Shown piece after piece: positions 16,605 to 25,043 of a DNA stretch of 41,837 nt. The notes beneath the pieces are model-generated. The model searched no databases and was not told where the DNA came from. It was given only the letters and a program-made list of their open reading frames with translations. The position numbers were made by a program, and so were the translations under genes. The stretch is from NCBI GenBank assembly GCA_030591505.1, contig JAUVAY010000005.1, forward strand, positions 1-41,837, read 5' to 3'. The DNA comes from Flavobacteriales bacterium (GTDB lineage Bacteria; Bacteroidota; Bacteroidia; Flavobacteriales_D; JAHECK01). The number at the start of each line of letters is the position of its first letter. Position 1 is the first letter of the stretch.

Positions 16605-17237
16605 ATCCCAAATAAAACAATCAAGTTGGAAGAAGCGAAAAAAAAAGGAATTCTCAGTAGGACGATGGACCTCTTTTCAAGACGAGGAATCAGAAGTTGT
16701 ACGATGGGTGAGATCTGTACTTTTCAGCGGATCTCGAAAAAGACCTTATATAAATTCTTTAAGGATAAAGACGATCTGGTAAAATCGGTAATGGCTTCTG
16801 AGTTGGAAAGAACAGATTCTGAAGTTAAAGAGATAATGGCAAAAGGATTAAATGCCATTGATGAAAGCTTTGAGATATCCCATCATGTGATGGATAACAT
16901 TTCAGAATTACCACCTCAGTTATTTTATGAATTGGAAAACTATTATCCTGATGCCTATAAAATGTATGAGGAGCATCAAGATACATGTATTCGTGTTTCA
17001 ATGACAAAGAATATGGAGAAAGGTATCGAAGAGGGCTTATATCGTTCAGATTTGAATGTCGATATCATCGTTAGCATATACTTGACAACCATTTATAATT
17101 TAATATCAGCTAAATTATTGAACACTAAAAATTATTCGTTCTCTACAATATATAGAGAGCTATTTATTTACCACACACATGGAATATCAAGTCAAAAGGG
17201 ACTGGATTATTTACAATCAAAATTAAAAGCAGAATGA
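16602..17237 (+). CDS. TetR/AcrR-family transcriptional regulator
   Basis: Up to 211 residues. The N-terminal TetR HTH is clear: GILSRTMDLFSRRGIRSCTM (helix 1), GEICTFQRISKKTLYKFFKDK (helices 2-3, recognition helix), followed by DDLV. The remainder is an all-helical ligand/dimer domain without recognisable family. It probably represses its own efflux operon; the last four bases overlap the tolC-like start (ATGA), so translation is coupled. The start is uncertain. TTG at 16602 coincides with a consensus -7 box; TTG at 16626 would keep the whole HTH and lie downstream of that promoter; the first ATG (16662) would cut helix 1. I keep the longest frame but favour 16626 if the promoter is real. 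Confidence 0.85.
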   Translation: MIPNKTIKLEEAKKKGILSRTMDLFSRRGIRSCTMGEICTFQRISKKTLYKFFKDKDDLVKSVMASELERTDSEVKEIMAKGLNAIDESFEISHHVMDNISELPPQLFYELENYYPDAYKMYEEHQDTCIRVSMTKNMEKGIEEGLYRSDLNVDIIVSIYLTTIYNLISAKLLNTKNYSFSTIYRELFIYHTHGISSQKGLDYLQSKLKAE

Positions 17238-18577
17238 AATATAAACAAGGAATATACATTCTGATCTTACTCATTGGATTTACATCAACTCAGGTAAGAG
17301 GTCAGGAAGTTCACGAATTCACACTTTCCGAAGCACAAGTTTATGCTATTGAAAATAGTTATAAAGCCCGCGTTGCACAATATGATGTTCAAGAATCGGA
17401 ATATCAGGTAAAAGAAACGATGGCAATTGGTTTTCCCCAATTAAATGGAACGATTGATTATGCATATAATATCGCGCTCCCGGTTCAATTATTACCTGCC
17501 GAATTCGTTGGAGGTCAGCCTGGTGAGTTTGCAGAAATTCAATTTGGTACAAAAAACACTATGGCAGCCGGCGCGTCCTTAAGTCAATTGATCTTTGATG
17601 GGACTTATATTATTGGTTTGAAAGGAGCAAAGATCTATAATGCTTTAGTAGCGCAACAAAAAGGAGCAACAGATTTTGAAGTAAAAAAGAATACATCTGA
17701 TGCCTATTATGTGGCTGTAGTCGCAGTTGAAAATCATAAGATGCTGATCGATAACCTTAAAGAAATCGATAAGCAATTATTTCAAACTACTAAGTTGTAT
17801 GAAAATGGACTAGTTGATGAGCAAAACGTTGACCAATTAAAACTAAATTCTGGTAAGGTAAAAATAGAAGTTGAAAATGCTCAGCGACAAATAGTAATCT
17901 CACGAAACATGCTAAAATTTCAGATGGGAATTGTATTATCGGATTCGATATCCCTTACTGATAATATTCAGGAATTGATCGATAATGCTACACTTGAGAT
18001 CGCAGGAAGATATGTTTATGATGTAAGTCAAAATATTCAGTTCAAAGTAGCTGATGCATGGGTAGACATTAGAGAAACGCAAGTGAGACTTGAAAAATCG
18101 AAATACCTGCCTTCATTAAGTGCAATGCTAAATGTTTCAGGTACTTCTTATGATGAGAGCTTTAATTACTTTACAGGAACATCCAACTGGTATGGGGCCT
18201 CCTTTCTTGGTGTGAATATGAAAATTCCGATTTTCAGCGGAATGGGACGACATAATAGTGTACAAAGAGCCAAAGTAAACTCATTGATCATGCAGGTGCA
18301 GAGAGAGCAGATGAAAGAAAGCTTGAACCTACAGTTATTAAGCTCTAATGCAAATTTTAATCAAGCGCTTGCGGCATTTAATATTTCTAAAGAAAATGTT
18401 GAATTAGCTAAAAGAATTAGGGACAAGACCTACAGAAAATTTCAGGAAGGAATGTCAACCAGTTTTGAAGTTACTCAAGCAGAGTCTCAACTTATAAGTG
18501 ACCAATTTAATCTTGTTGGTGCAGCTCTAAAACTATTCGAAGCTAAAACACAGATCGACCAAATTTTAAATAACTAA
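17234..18577 (+). CDS. TolC-family outer-membrane efflux channel
   Basis: 447 residues. A signal peptide (about 1-23, ending VRGQ) is followed by two outer-membrane efflux protein repeats, with TLSEAQVYAIENSYKARVAQYDV at the first helix and KRIRDKTYRKFQEGMSTSFEVTQAESQL in the second, a typical TolC hallmark (the -EG-S-FEV-QAE- turn). It forms the trimeric outer-membrane and periplasmic duct of a tripartite pump. It is translationally coupled to the upstream regulator (ATGA overlap) and followed 19 bases later by the adaptor gene. Substrate unknown. Confidence 0.92.
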   Translation: MKYKQGIYILILLIGFTSTQVRGQEVHEFTLSEAQVYAIENSYKARVAQYDVQESEYQVKETMAIGFPQLNGTIDYAYNIALPVQLLPAEFVGGQPGEFAEIQFGTKNTMAAGASLSQLIFDGTYIIGLKGAKIYNALVAQQKGATDFEVKKNTSDAYYVAVVAVENHKMLIDNLKEIDKQLFQTTKLYENGLVDEQNVDQLKLNSGKVKIEVENAQRQIVISRNMLKFQMGIVLSDSISLTDNIQELIDNATLEIAGRYVYDVSQNIQFKVADAWVDIRETQVRLEKSKYLPSLSAMLNVSGTSYDESFNYFTGTSNWYGASFLGVNMKIPIFSGMGRHNSVQRAKVNSLIMQVQREQMKESLNLQLLSSNANFNQALAAFNISKENVELAKRIRDKTYRKFQEGMSTSFEVTQAESQLISDQFNLVGAALKLFEAKTQIDQILNN

Positions 18578-18596
18578 TTACGAAACAAACATAATC

Positions 18597-19709
18597 ATGT
18601 ATAAATTTATTATATCCATATTCATCGCCTCAGCAATGTTTTCTTGTGATCAAGCAAAGCAAAGCGATCTAGATAAACTCATTTCTAAACGCGATTCACT
18701 TCAAATAGAAATGAATGAACTGAATGTATTAATCGAAGAGCTAGACACCTCAAATGTTAAAGCGTCTGCCCTTGTTAGTATCGACACTCTTACTATAGGG
18801 AAATTCGAACATTACTTTGAGGTACAGGGAATTGTTGAAGCGCAAAACAACGTAACGCTTGTTGCCGAAATACCTGCGGTAATTACTAAAATACATGTTA
18901 AAGAAGGCCAAGAAGTAAAAAAGGGAATTCTCTTAGTTACGCTGGATGATGAGATAATTATGAATCAAGTCCAGGAATTGAAAACCAAGCTCGAACTCGC
19001 AACTTTTATTTATGAGAAACAAAAAAATCTTCGCGAAGAGAATATTGGTTCTGAACTCGATTTTGAAAAGGCAAAGAATAATAAGAAATCGCTGGAGAGG
19101 GCCTTGGAAACTACCCAAACTCAATTGTCTAAAACTAAGATCAGAGCTCCTTACGATGGAGTAGTTGATGAGATTTATCCAAGAGCAGGAGAGATGGCAG
19201 GACCGCAATTCCCGATGATAAGATTTGTTTCTTTAGGTCAAGTGAGTATTAAAGTTGACGTTCCTGAATCTTATTTAAGTAAAGTTAAAGCAGGTGACCA
19301 AGTGGAAGTTAATTTTCCTGATCTAGGTATAAGCCATTTTTCAACGATACATCAGCGAGGAAGTTTTATTAAACCCTTGAATCGAACATTTGTAATTACT
19401 ATTAATTTACCTCATGATGATAACTTACTTCCTAATTTAATAGGTGTGGTAAAGATCAAAGATTTTGAATTGGAGAATGCTTTGCTTATTCGTCAGGAAA
19501 ATATTATGCAAGACAGTGAAGGTCAAAATTATGTTTTTATAGTGATAAATGAGGATGGAAAGAGTGTTGCCAGGAAAATATTTGTTGAAAGAGGACAAAG
19601 TTATATGGATCATACCTATATCGTTGATGGCTTATCATCCGATGATAGGATTATTGCAGAAGGAGCTCGAAGTGTTGTTGATGGTGAAACGGTTCGTTGG
19701 AATCAATAA
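18597..19709 (+). CDS. RND efflux periplasmic adaptor (membrane fusion lipoprotein)
   Basis: 370 residues. Lipoprotein signal MYKFIISIFIASAMFSC with C17 as the lipid anchor, then a short coiled coil (about 22-52), a lipoyl/barrel-sandwich half (GIVEAQNNVTLVAEIPAVITKIHVKEGQ split around VKEGQEVKKG), an alpha-hairpin (about 120-170), the second lipoyl half KIRAPYDGVVDEIYPRAGEM, and beta-barrel and membrane-proximal domains to the end. It links the inner-membrane RND pump to the TolC-like channel. It lies 14 bases upstream of the pump gene. The order regulator-TolC-adaptor-pump is a common Bacteroidota arrangement. Confidence 0.92.
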   Translation: MYKFIISIFIASAMFSCDQAKQSDLDKLISKRDSLQIEMNELNVLIEELDTSNVKASALVSIDTLTIGKFEHYFEVQGIVEAQNNVTLVAEIPAVITKIHVKEGQEVKKGILLVTLDDEIIMNQVQELKTKLELATFIYEKQKNLREENIGSELDFEKAKNNKKSLERALETTQTQLSKTKIRAPYDGVVDEIYPRAGEMAGPQFPMIRFVSLGQVSIKVDVPESYLSKVKAGDQVEVNFPDLGISHFSTIHQRGSFIKPLNRTFVITINLPHDDNLLPNLIGVVKIKDFELENALLIRQENIMQDSEGQNYVFIVINEDGKSVARKIFVERGQSYMDHTYIVDGLSSDDRIIAEGARSVVDGETVRWNQ

Positions 19710-19723
19710 AACAGGAGCAAATT

Positions 19724-22700
19724 ATGACTGAACTACAATCAAAATTAAAGGATTTTAAGCTTTCGACCTGGTCGATAAAAAATAATAAGACAGTTTATCT
19801 GATCATTGCAATTATTGTATTTGCTGGATTCTCTGCTTATGTTTCAATGCCAAGAGAGAGTTTTCCGGAAATTGAAATACCGACCATCTATGTTGGTACT
19901 GCTTATCCGGGGTCTTCTGCTAAAGTAGTGGAGGATAAGGTCACTCGCTTACTAGAAAAAGAAATAAACTCAATTAAAGGGATTGATAAATTAACGTCAA
20001 CTTCTGTTTTGGGCTTCTCAACCATTGTTGTAGAATTCGATTTCTCCGTTACACCGACCGAAGCTTTGAGGAAGGTTAAAGACAAAGTAGATATCGCTAA
20101 ATCCAAATCTGAGTTTCCAAAGGATCTACCTGTACCACCTAATATTTTTGAAATCACACCAAGCGAATTCCCTATTCTTAATGTAAATCTTTCCGGAGAT
20201 TTTGATAAGGAAGATCTACGCGATTATGCAGAGTACCTTAAAGATGAGATAAAAAAACTTCCCGAAATTGATAGGGTTGACCTGAGAGGAGTACAGGATA
20301 AGGAAGTTCGTGTTGAAATTGATAAAGTTAAAGCGCAAGCCAGGAATATTAGCTTTTATGATATTGAAAAGGCGATAGCTGAAGAGAATTTCACCATGTC
20401 AGGAGGTGAATTATTACTTAATAACTATCGTCGTACGGTCCGGATCGATGGGGAGTTTAAGGACTTTAGGGAGATAGAAAATCTTATTATTAAGACGGAA
20501 AATCTCGATATCGTTTACTTAAGGGATATTGCTACGGTAACATTTCAAGAAAAGGAAGCAGAAAGCTATGCAAGAGAGTATGGAAGTCCTGTTGTAATGT
20601 TAGATGTGATCAAGAAGGGTGGAGAAAATATAATTATGGCTTCTGATAAGATCAATCAGCTTATCGATGAAGCAAAGGAAGAGGTATTTCCAAAGAATTT
20701 AGAAGTTTCCGTTACGAATGATCAAAGTGAGCAGATCAGAGATACGGTTAGTAACCTTGAGAATTCTATCATTTTTGGAGTTATACTGGTTGTCTTGGTC
20801 TTGCTCTTCTTTTTAGGACTTAGAAATGCATTGTTTGTTGGGATTGCGATTCCATTGTCCATGTTCCTATCCTTTATAATTCTCGATACGATTGGCTATA
20901 CATTAAATATGATGGTATTGTTCTCACTGGTATTAGCACTGGGAATGCTGGTCGACAATGGAATTGTAGTAGTAGAGAATGTTTATCGACTCATGGATGA
21001 AGGGATGTCCCGTAAAAAGGCTGCTATCTATGGAGTAGGTGAAATTGCTATGCCAATTATAGCATCTACTGCTACTACTTTAGCCGCTTTCTTACCGCTG
21101 GCAATTTGGCCGGGAATTATGGGGCAATTTATGAAGTACCTTCCTATCACGCTGATCATAGTATTATCCTCTTCATTATTCGTTGCACTGGTGGTTAATT
21201 CAACATTAACATCAGTTTTAATGAAGGTAGAGGATGCAACTCCAAATAAAAGAAGAGGCTTGTATATCTCCATTCCATTTATGATCATCGGTACGATGTT
21301 GATTTTCTTAGATATGACCTTAGGTGGGATGTTGCTCCTTGTATCGGGTATATTGTATTTTTTATATGTTGTTGTACTGTACGATTTTTCTCAATTCTTT
21401 CAGTATAAATTTTTGCCCATATTGGAGTCGATGTATGAAAAAGGATTGCGTTTTGCATTAAAAGCTAAGCGCATATATTTCTTCTTTTTTGGTTCATTTG
21501 TTTTACTGTTTGCAGCCATTGCTTTAATGATAGTATTTCCTCCAAAAACGGAGTTCTTTCCCATTAATGAACCTGCCTACCTAAATATTTTTATCAAAAC
21601 GCCCATTGGTTCTGATATAGAAGTAACCAATAGAACGACAAAGGATGTTGAAGTACTTATAGAAGATTATATCACAAAATATAATGATACTACTAGTGTA
21701 AATGGAGAAGAAGTGATAAGCAATTTTATGATAAAGTCAGTGATTGCTCAAGTAGGGGAAGGAACATCCGACCCACAGGAAGGTCCATCTTTTGCGCCCA
21801 CACCGAATAAGGCCAGAATAACGGTTTCTTTTTATGAAACAAAGTATAGGAGAGGATTGAATACTACCGATGTCATGCATGATATTAGGGACTTGTTTAA
21901 AGGTAAATTTTCTGCAGATGTACAGATTATTGTTGATAAGAATCCGGCAGGACCACCAATGGAACCGCCTGTTAATATTGAAATTAAAGGAGGGAATACC
22001 AGTTATAATGAAGTAATTGCTGAAGCCGAAAAAATGAAGTATTTCATTGAGCAGTTAAATATAAAAGGTATTGAAAAACTAAAACTAAATATTGAAACAG
22101 GAAAGCCGGAGTTACCAATAGTGATCGATAGAGAAAAAGCGAGAATGCTTAATCTTTCTACTCAACAGATTGCTTTGACTATCAGAACAGCTCTATTTGG
22201 AAAAGAAGTAGCTAAGTATAAAGAAGGTGAGGATGATTATGAGATCAATATTCGATATGCTGAAAAATACCGTTACAATCTTGATGAATTACTTACTCAA
22301 AAAATAGTTTATAGAGATCAAGGCTCTGGTAAAATTCATGAGATCCCGATTTCAGCTGTTGTAAAAGAGGTTAAACCTGTTTCTACTTACAGTGCAGTAA
22401 AAAGACTGGATGAAATACCGCTGGTTACAATTGTTTCGAATGTAATTGATGGTTACAATGCAAATGAAGTTGTAGCTGAGATTAAAGAAGGACTGGAGAA
22501 TTATAAAATAGATAATGGCTATGCCTGGAAGTTTACTGGCCAGCAAGAAGATCAGGCGAAAGAGATGGCCTTTTTATCAGGGGCATTGATGCTTGCACTA
22601 TTTCTTATTTTCTTGATCTTAGTTTCACAATTTAACTCAATTACTAATCCAATATTGATATTAACAGCTGTTATTTTGAGTTTGATCGGGGTCTTATTTG

Positions 22701-23182
22701 GATTGATAATTTTTCAAATGGATTTCATTATCATTATGACGATGATTGGAATTATATCATTAGCTGGAGTTGTTGTAAATAATGCGATAGTTTTGATTGA
22801 TTATACAAATTTACTTATCGATCGTAAGAAGATCGACATGAATTTAGGTGAAGACGAACACCTGGAAATGGCAGATGTGATGGAAGCTGTTATTATGGGT
22901 GGTAAAACACGTTTACGACCTGTTTTACTGACTGCTATTACTACAGTTTTAGGCTTGTTTCCTATGGCTGTTGGATTGAATATCAACTTTGTTACCTTGT
23001 TTACTAAACTGGATCCAGAGATTTATTTTGGAGGAGATAATTCGGTCTTTTTTGGGCCAATGTCCTGGACTATTATTTTCGGTCTGACTTTTGCTACTTT
23101 CCTTACATTGATCATCGTCCCAGTGATGTATTTTCTTATGAGGAAATCAGAATACAGAGTACGACGTTTGCTTAAGAAATAA
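19724..23182 (+). CDS. RND-family efflux permease (AcrB/HAE type)
   Basis: 1152 residues, inner membrane. The start at 19724 is chosen because an AGGAG stands about nine bases before it (rare in this window) and the product MTELQSKLKDFKLSTWSIKN leads straight into TM1; an in-frame ATG nine codons earlier overlaps the adaptor gene. The family pattern is TM1, periplasmic loop, five TMs, cytoplasmic connector, TM7, second loop, five TMs. TM4 reads LVDNGIVVVENV, so the AcrB Asp pair D407/D408 is D411/N412 here. TM10 reads VVVNNAIVLIDY and lacks the AcrB lysine K940. Between TM6 and TM7 there is an extra hydrophobic pair (about 511-575), giving perhaps 14 membrane segments. It may export drugs, lipids or metals. 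It ends at a strong terminator. Confidence 0.92.
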   Translation: MTELQSKLKDFKLSTWSIKNNKTVYLIIAIIVFAGFSAYVSMPRESFPEIEIPTIYVGTAYPGSSAKVVEDKVTRLLEKEINSIKGIDKLTSTSVLGFSTIVVEFDFSVTPTEALRKVKDKVDIAKSKSEFPKDLPVPPNIFEITPSEFPILNVNLSGDFDKEDLRDYAEYLKDEIKKLPEIDRVDLRGVQDKEVRVEIDKVKAQARNISFYDIEKAIAEENFTMSGGELLLNNYRRTVRIDGEFKDFREIENLIIKTENLDIVYLRDIATVTFQEKEAESYAREYGSPVVMLDVIKKGGENIIMASDKINQLIDEAKEEVFPKNLEVSVTNDQSEQIRDTVSNLENSIIFGVILVVLVLLFFLGLRNALFVGIAIPLSMFLSFIILDTIGYTLNMMVLFSLVLALGMLVDNGIVVVENVYRLMDEGMSRKKAAIYGVGEIAMPIIASTATTLAAFLPLAIWPGIMGQFMKYLPITLIIVLSSSLFVALVVNSTLTSVLMKVEDATPNKRRGLYISIPFMIIGTMLIFLDMTLGGMLLLVSGILYFLYVVVLYDFSQFFQYKFLPILESMYEKGLRFALKAKRIYFFFFGSFVLLFAAIALMIVFPPKTEFFPINEPAYLNIFIKTPIGSDIEVTNRTTKDVEVLIEDYITKYNDTTSVNGEEVISNFMIKSVIAQVGEGTSDPQEGPSFAPTPNKARITVSFYETKYRRGLNTTDVMHDIRDLFKGKFSADVQIIVDKNPAGPPMEPPVNIEIKGGNTSYNEVIAEAEKMKYFIEQLNIKGIEKLKLNIETGKPELPIVIDREKARMLNLSTQQIALTIRTALFGKEVAKYKEGEDDYEINIRYAEKYRYNLDELLTQKIVYRDQGSGKIHEIPISAVVKEVKPVSTYSAVKRLDEIPLVTIVSNVIDGYNANEVVAEIKEGLENYKIDNGYAWKFTGQQEDQAKEMAFLSGALMLALFLIFLILVSQFNSITNPILILTAVILSLIGVLFGLIIFQMDFIIIMTMIGIISLAGVVVNNAIVLIDYTNLLIDRKKIDMNLGEDEHLEMADVMEAVIMGGKTRLRPVLLTAITTVLGLFPMAVGLNINFVTLFTKLDPEIYFGGDNSVFFGPMSWTIIFGLTFATFLTLIIVPVMYFLMRKSEYRVRRLLKK

Positions 23183-23192
23183 ACCCTTTTTT

Positions 23193-23222
23193 AAACCCCG
23201 ACATCTTAGTCGGGGTTTTTTA
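23193..23222 (+). terminator. Rho-independent terminator of the efflux operon
   Basis: A 10-bp perfect stem AAACCCCGAC / GTCGGGGTTT with loop ATCTTA runs into a T-run, 10 bases after the permease stop. The ACCCC..GGGGT core is the same as in the repeat hairpins that follow. Confidence 0.9.
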
Positions 23223-23545
23223 TTATTTGTAGTTTAACCCCTGTCGGGGTTATTAGCTATACAGTGAGTTTTATTTGAGGGTATAGAGTCTAGTCCTTTG
23301 GAGTAGGCTGTACTATGATTTTTACTCGAAGTTATAGAGTTTAACCCCTGTCGGGGTTTTCTAGGAGTAACTTCATACAATCCCGAAGGGATTAAACTTT
23401 ATAAGCACAAGTGAAACTTGTGCTTATAAAGGATATATGTAATGAGAACCCCGAAGGGGTTCAACTTTTTGCTTATTAATTACCTCTTCATGAAATGTCT
23501 TTATTTTAGTAAAAACTGTATTTTTAGAAGTACAAAAACAAAACA
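23223..23545. repeat. hairpin-rich interspersed repeat block, left of antiporter
   Basis: No gene. Two copies of AACCCCTGTCGGGGTT (23236-23251, 23343-23358), a CAATCCCGAAGGGATT dyad (about 23379-23394), a 15-bp perfect stem with GAA loop (23398-23430) and GAACCCC-gaa-GGGGTTC (23446-23462). The stretch 23324-23395 (actcgaagtta ... tttaacccct-tcggggtt ... ctag-agta ... caatcccgaaggg) is homologous to 24863-24938 on the other side of the antiporter gene. This is a family of short palindromic repeats, not a CRISPR. Confidence 0.7.
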
Positions 23546-24772
23546 ATGCATTTAGACATCAACGCATATACCTTTATAATCTTCCTGTCTGGAATAATTA
23601 TCATCGCCTTTCTTTATAATATCATTTCAAAAAAACTCCGTATTCCAACCGTATTATTATTGATCGCTACCGGGATGGTGTTAGGGGAGTTAAATACAAA
23701 GTATCAAATCCTTGACGTCGGTTTTATTAGTCCATTATTAGAAGTTCTAGGGATAACAGGTCTTATGATCATTGTCTTGGAAGCTGCCTTGGACCTTGAA
23801 TTGAAAAGAGAAAAGCTAGGGATGATAATACGTTCCTTTATCATTGCCCTAGTGCTGTTATTGGTCACTTCATTAGCCACAGCGTATATTATCATGCTCT
23901 TTATTGATGTTGAATTAGATTTAGCCTTAGTATATGCTATTCCTCTATGTATTTTAAGTTCAGCAATAATTATTCCCAGCGTTAGTCGACTTCCAGAGAA
24001 TAAAAGGGAATTCATGATCTATGAATCTACTTTTTCGGATATTCTTGGTATAATATTTTTTTATCTGATGATCGATGTTGTCGACGCTGGAGAATGGACA
24101 AGCGTAGTAAAACAAACGAGCATTGATAATGTTTTGACGCTTATTGCTTCAGTTGGACTTTCTTATATCATGATTCTTTTTATTCAACGGGTTGGAAGAA
24201 GCATAAATTACTATTTGATCTTAGCCTTGCTGATGTTATTATTTGCTCTCGGAAAGCTATTGCATTTAAGCAGCCTGATAATGATCTTGGTTTTTGGATT
24301 AATCATTAATAATAACAAACTATTTTTCCCGGGTTTTTTGCAAAAGTTAATACAACAAGGGACTTACAAGGCTATTTTACAAAATTTAAAAGGGTTTACC
24401 GGTCAAACATCATTTCTGATAAGAACCTTCTTCTTTCTTGTTTTTGGAATGTCAATTAGCATTGCGGTTTTTAGCAGATTGGAATACTATTCCATTACGT
24501 TAATGATCTTATTGGTAATTTATTTGCTCCGAGCGATAAGTCTTGCCGTATTTTTCAGAACACGATTGCTTCCTGAGTTATTCATCGCACCCCGTGGACT
24601 GATCACTATATTACTTTTTTATTCTATGCCCGATGAAATGAGGGTAGCTGGGTTTGAACAAGACCTAGTATTAATGCTTATTCTGAGCACGAATATTATC
24701 ATGATGATGGCTTTGATATTTACACGTCAAGAGGAAGTAGAGAAACTAGAGGATATCAACCCGCTTATTTAG
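23546..24772 (+). CDS. cation:proton antiporter (CPA family)
   Basis: 408 residues, about 12 TM segments, inner membrane. It opens with a Na+/H+-exchanger-type helix pair ending IPTVLLLIATGMVLGEL. Ion-binding candidates are the acidic residues in ESTFSDILGI (about 159-168), which align with the ND/DD ion site of CPA antiporters. The segment APRGLITILLFYSMPD near the end is the typical P-R-G-L-T element of NhaP-like members. It lacks cytoplasmic TrkA-type domains, so it is the short form. It probably exports Na+ or K+ in exchange for H+. It stands alone, with repeat blocks on both sides that may act as insulators or terminators. No clear promoter box: TATTTTTA about 25 bases upstream misses the final G. 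Confidence 0.87.
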   Translation: MHLDINAYTFIIFLSGIIIIAFLYNIISKKLRIPTVLLLIATGMVLGELNTKYQILDVGFISPLLEVLGITGLMIIVLEAALDLELKREKLGMIIRSFIIALVLLLVTSLATAYIIMLFIDVELDLALVYAIPLCILSSAIIIPSVSRLPENKREFMIYESTFSDILGIIFFYLMIDVVDAGEWTSVVKQTSIDNVLTLIASVGLSYIMILFIQRVGRSINYYLILALLMLLFALGKLLHLSSLIMILVFGLIINNNKLFFPGFLQKLIQQGTYKAILQNLKGFTGQTSFLIRTFFFLVFGMSISIAVFSRLEYYSITLMILLVIYLLRAISLAVFFRTRLLPELFIAPRGLITILLFYSMPDEMRVAGFEQDLVLMLILSTNIIMMMALIFTRQEEVEKLEDINPLI

Positions 24773-25043
24773 AAGGATATAAGTACAATTTATATTGTGA
24801 AATAGTTTGATGTTCAACACCTTCGGTGTTGGGTTTTCTATTGCTTTTTAACTTCGATTTGCACTCGAAGTTAAAATATTTAACCCCTATCGGGGTTCAC
24901 TAGAAGTAGCATCACACTTTTCAATCCCGAAGGGGTTCAATTTGCATTATAATGTTTAGGGTAGAGTTCCTCAGGGTAAAAATATGTGAGACCTGCCTAG
25001 CCGACAGGCTGGTCTGCGGGAGATAAAATACGGTTAAGTTTTC
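24773..25043. repeat. hairpin-rich repeat block, right of antiporter
   Basis: No gene. From left: CAACACC-ttc-GGTGTTG (24815-24831, followed by TTTT, probable terminator), TAACTTCGA / TCGAAGTTA stem (24849-24873), AACCCCTATCGGGGTT (24882-24897), AATCCC-gaa-GGGGTT (24923-24937) and ACCTGCCT / AGGCTGGT (24991-25013, one mismatch), the last a repeat type seen widely between genes in Bacteroidota. 24863-24938 is a diverged copy of 23324-23395. The convergent anti-sigma gene ends at 25044. Confidence 0.65.

Noticed and set aside
23236-23462. Series of palindromic repeats considered as a CRISPR array
   Set aside because: Repeat units differ in sequence and spacing, spacers are irregular, and no cas genes are present.
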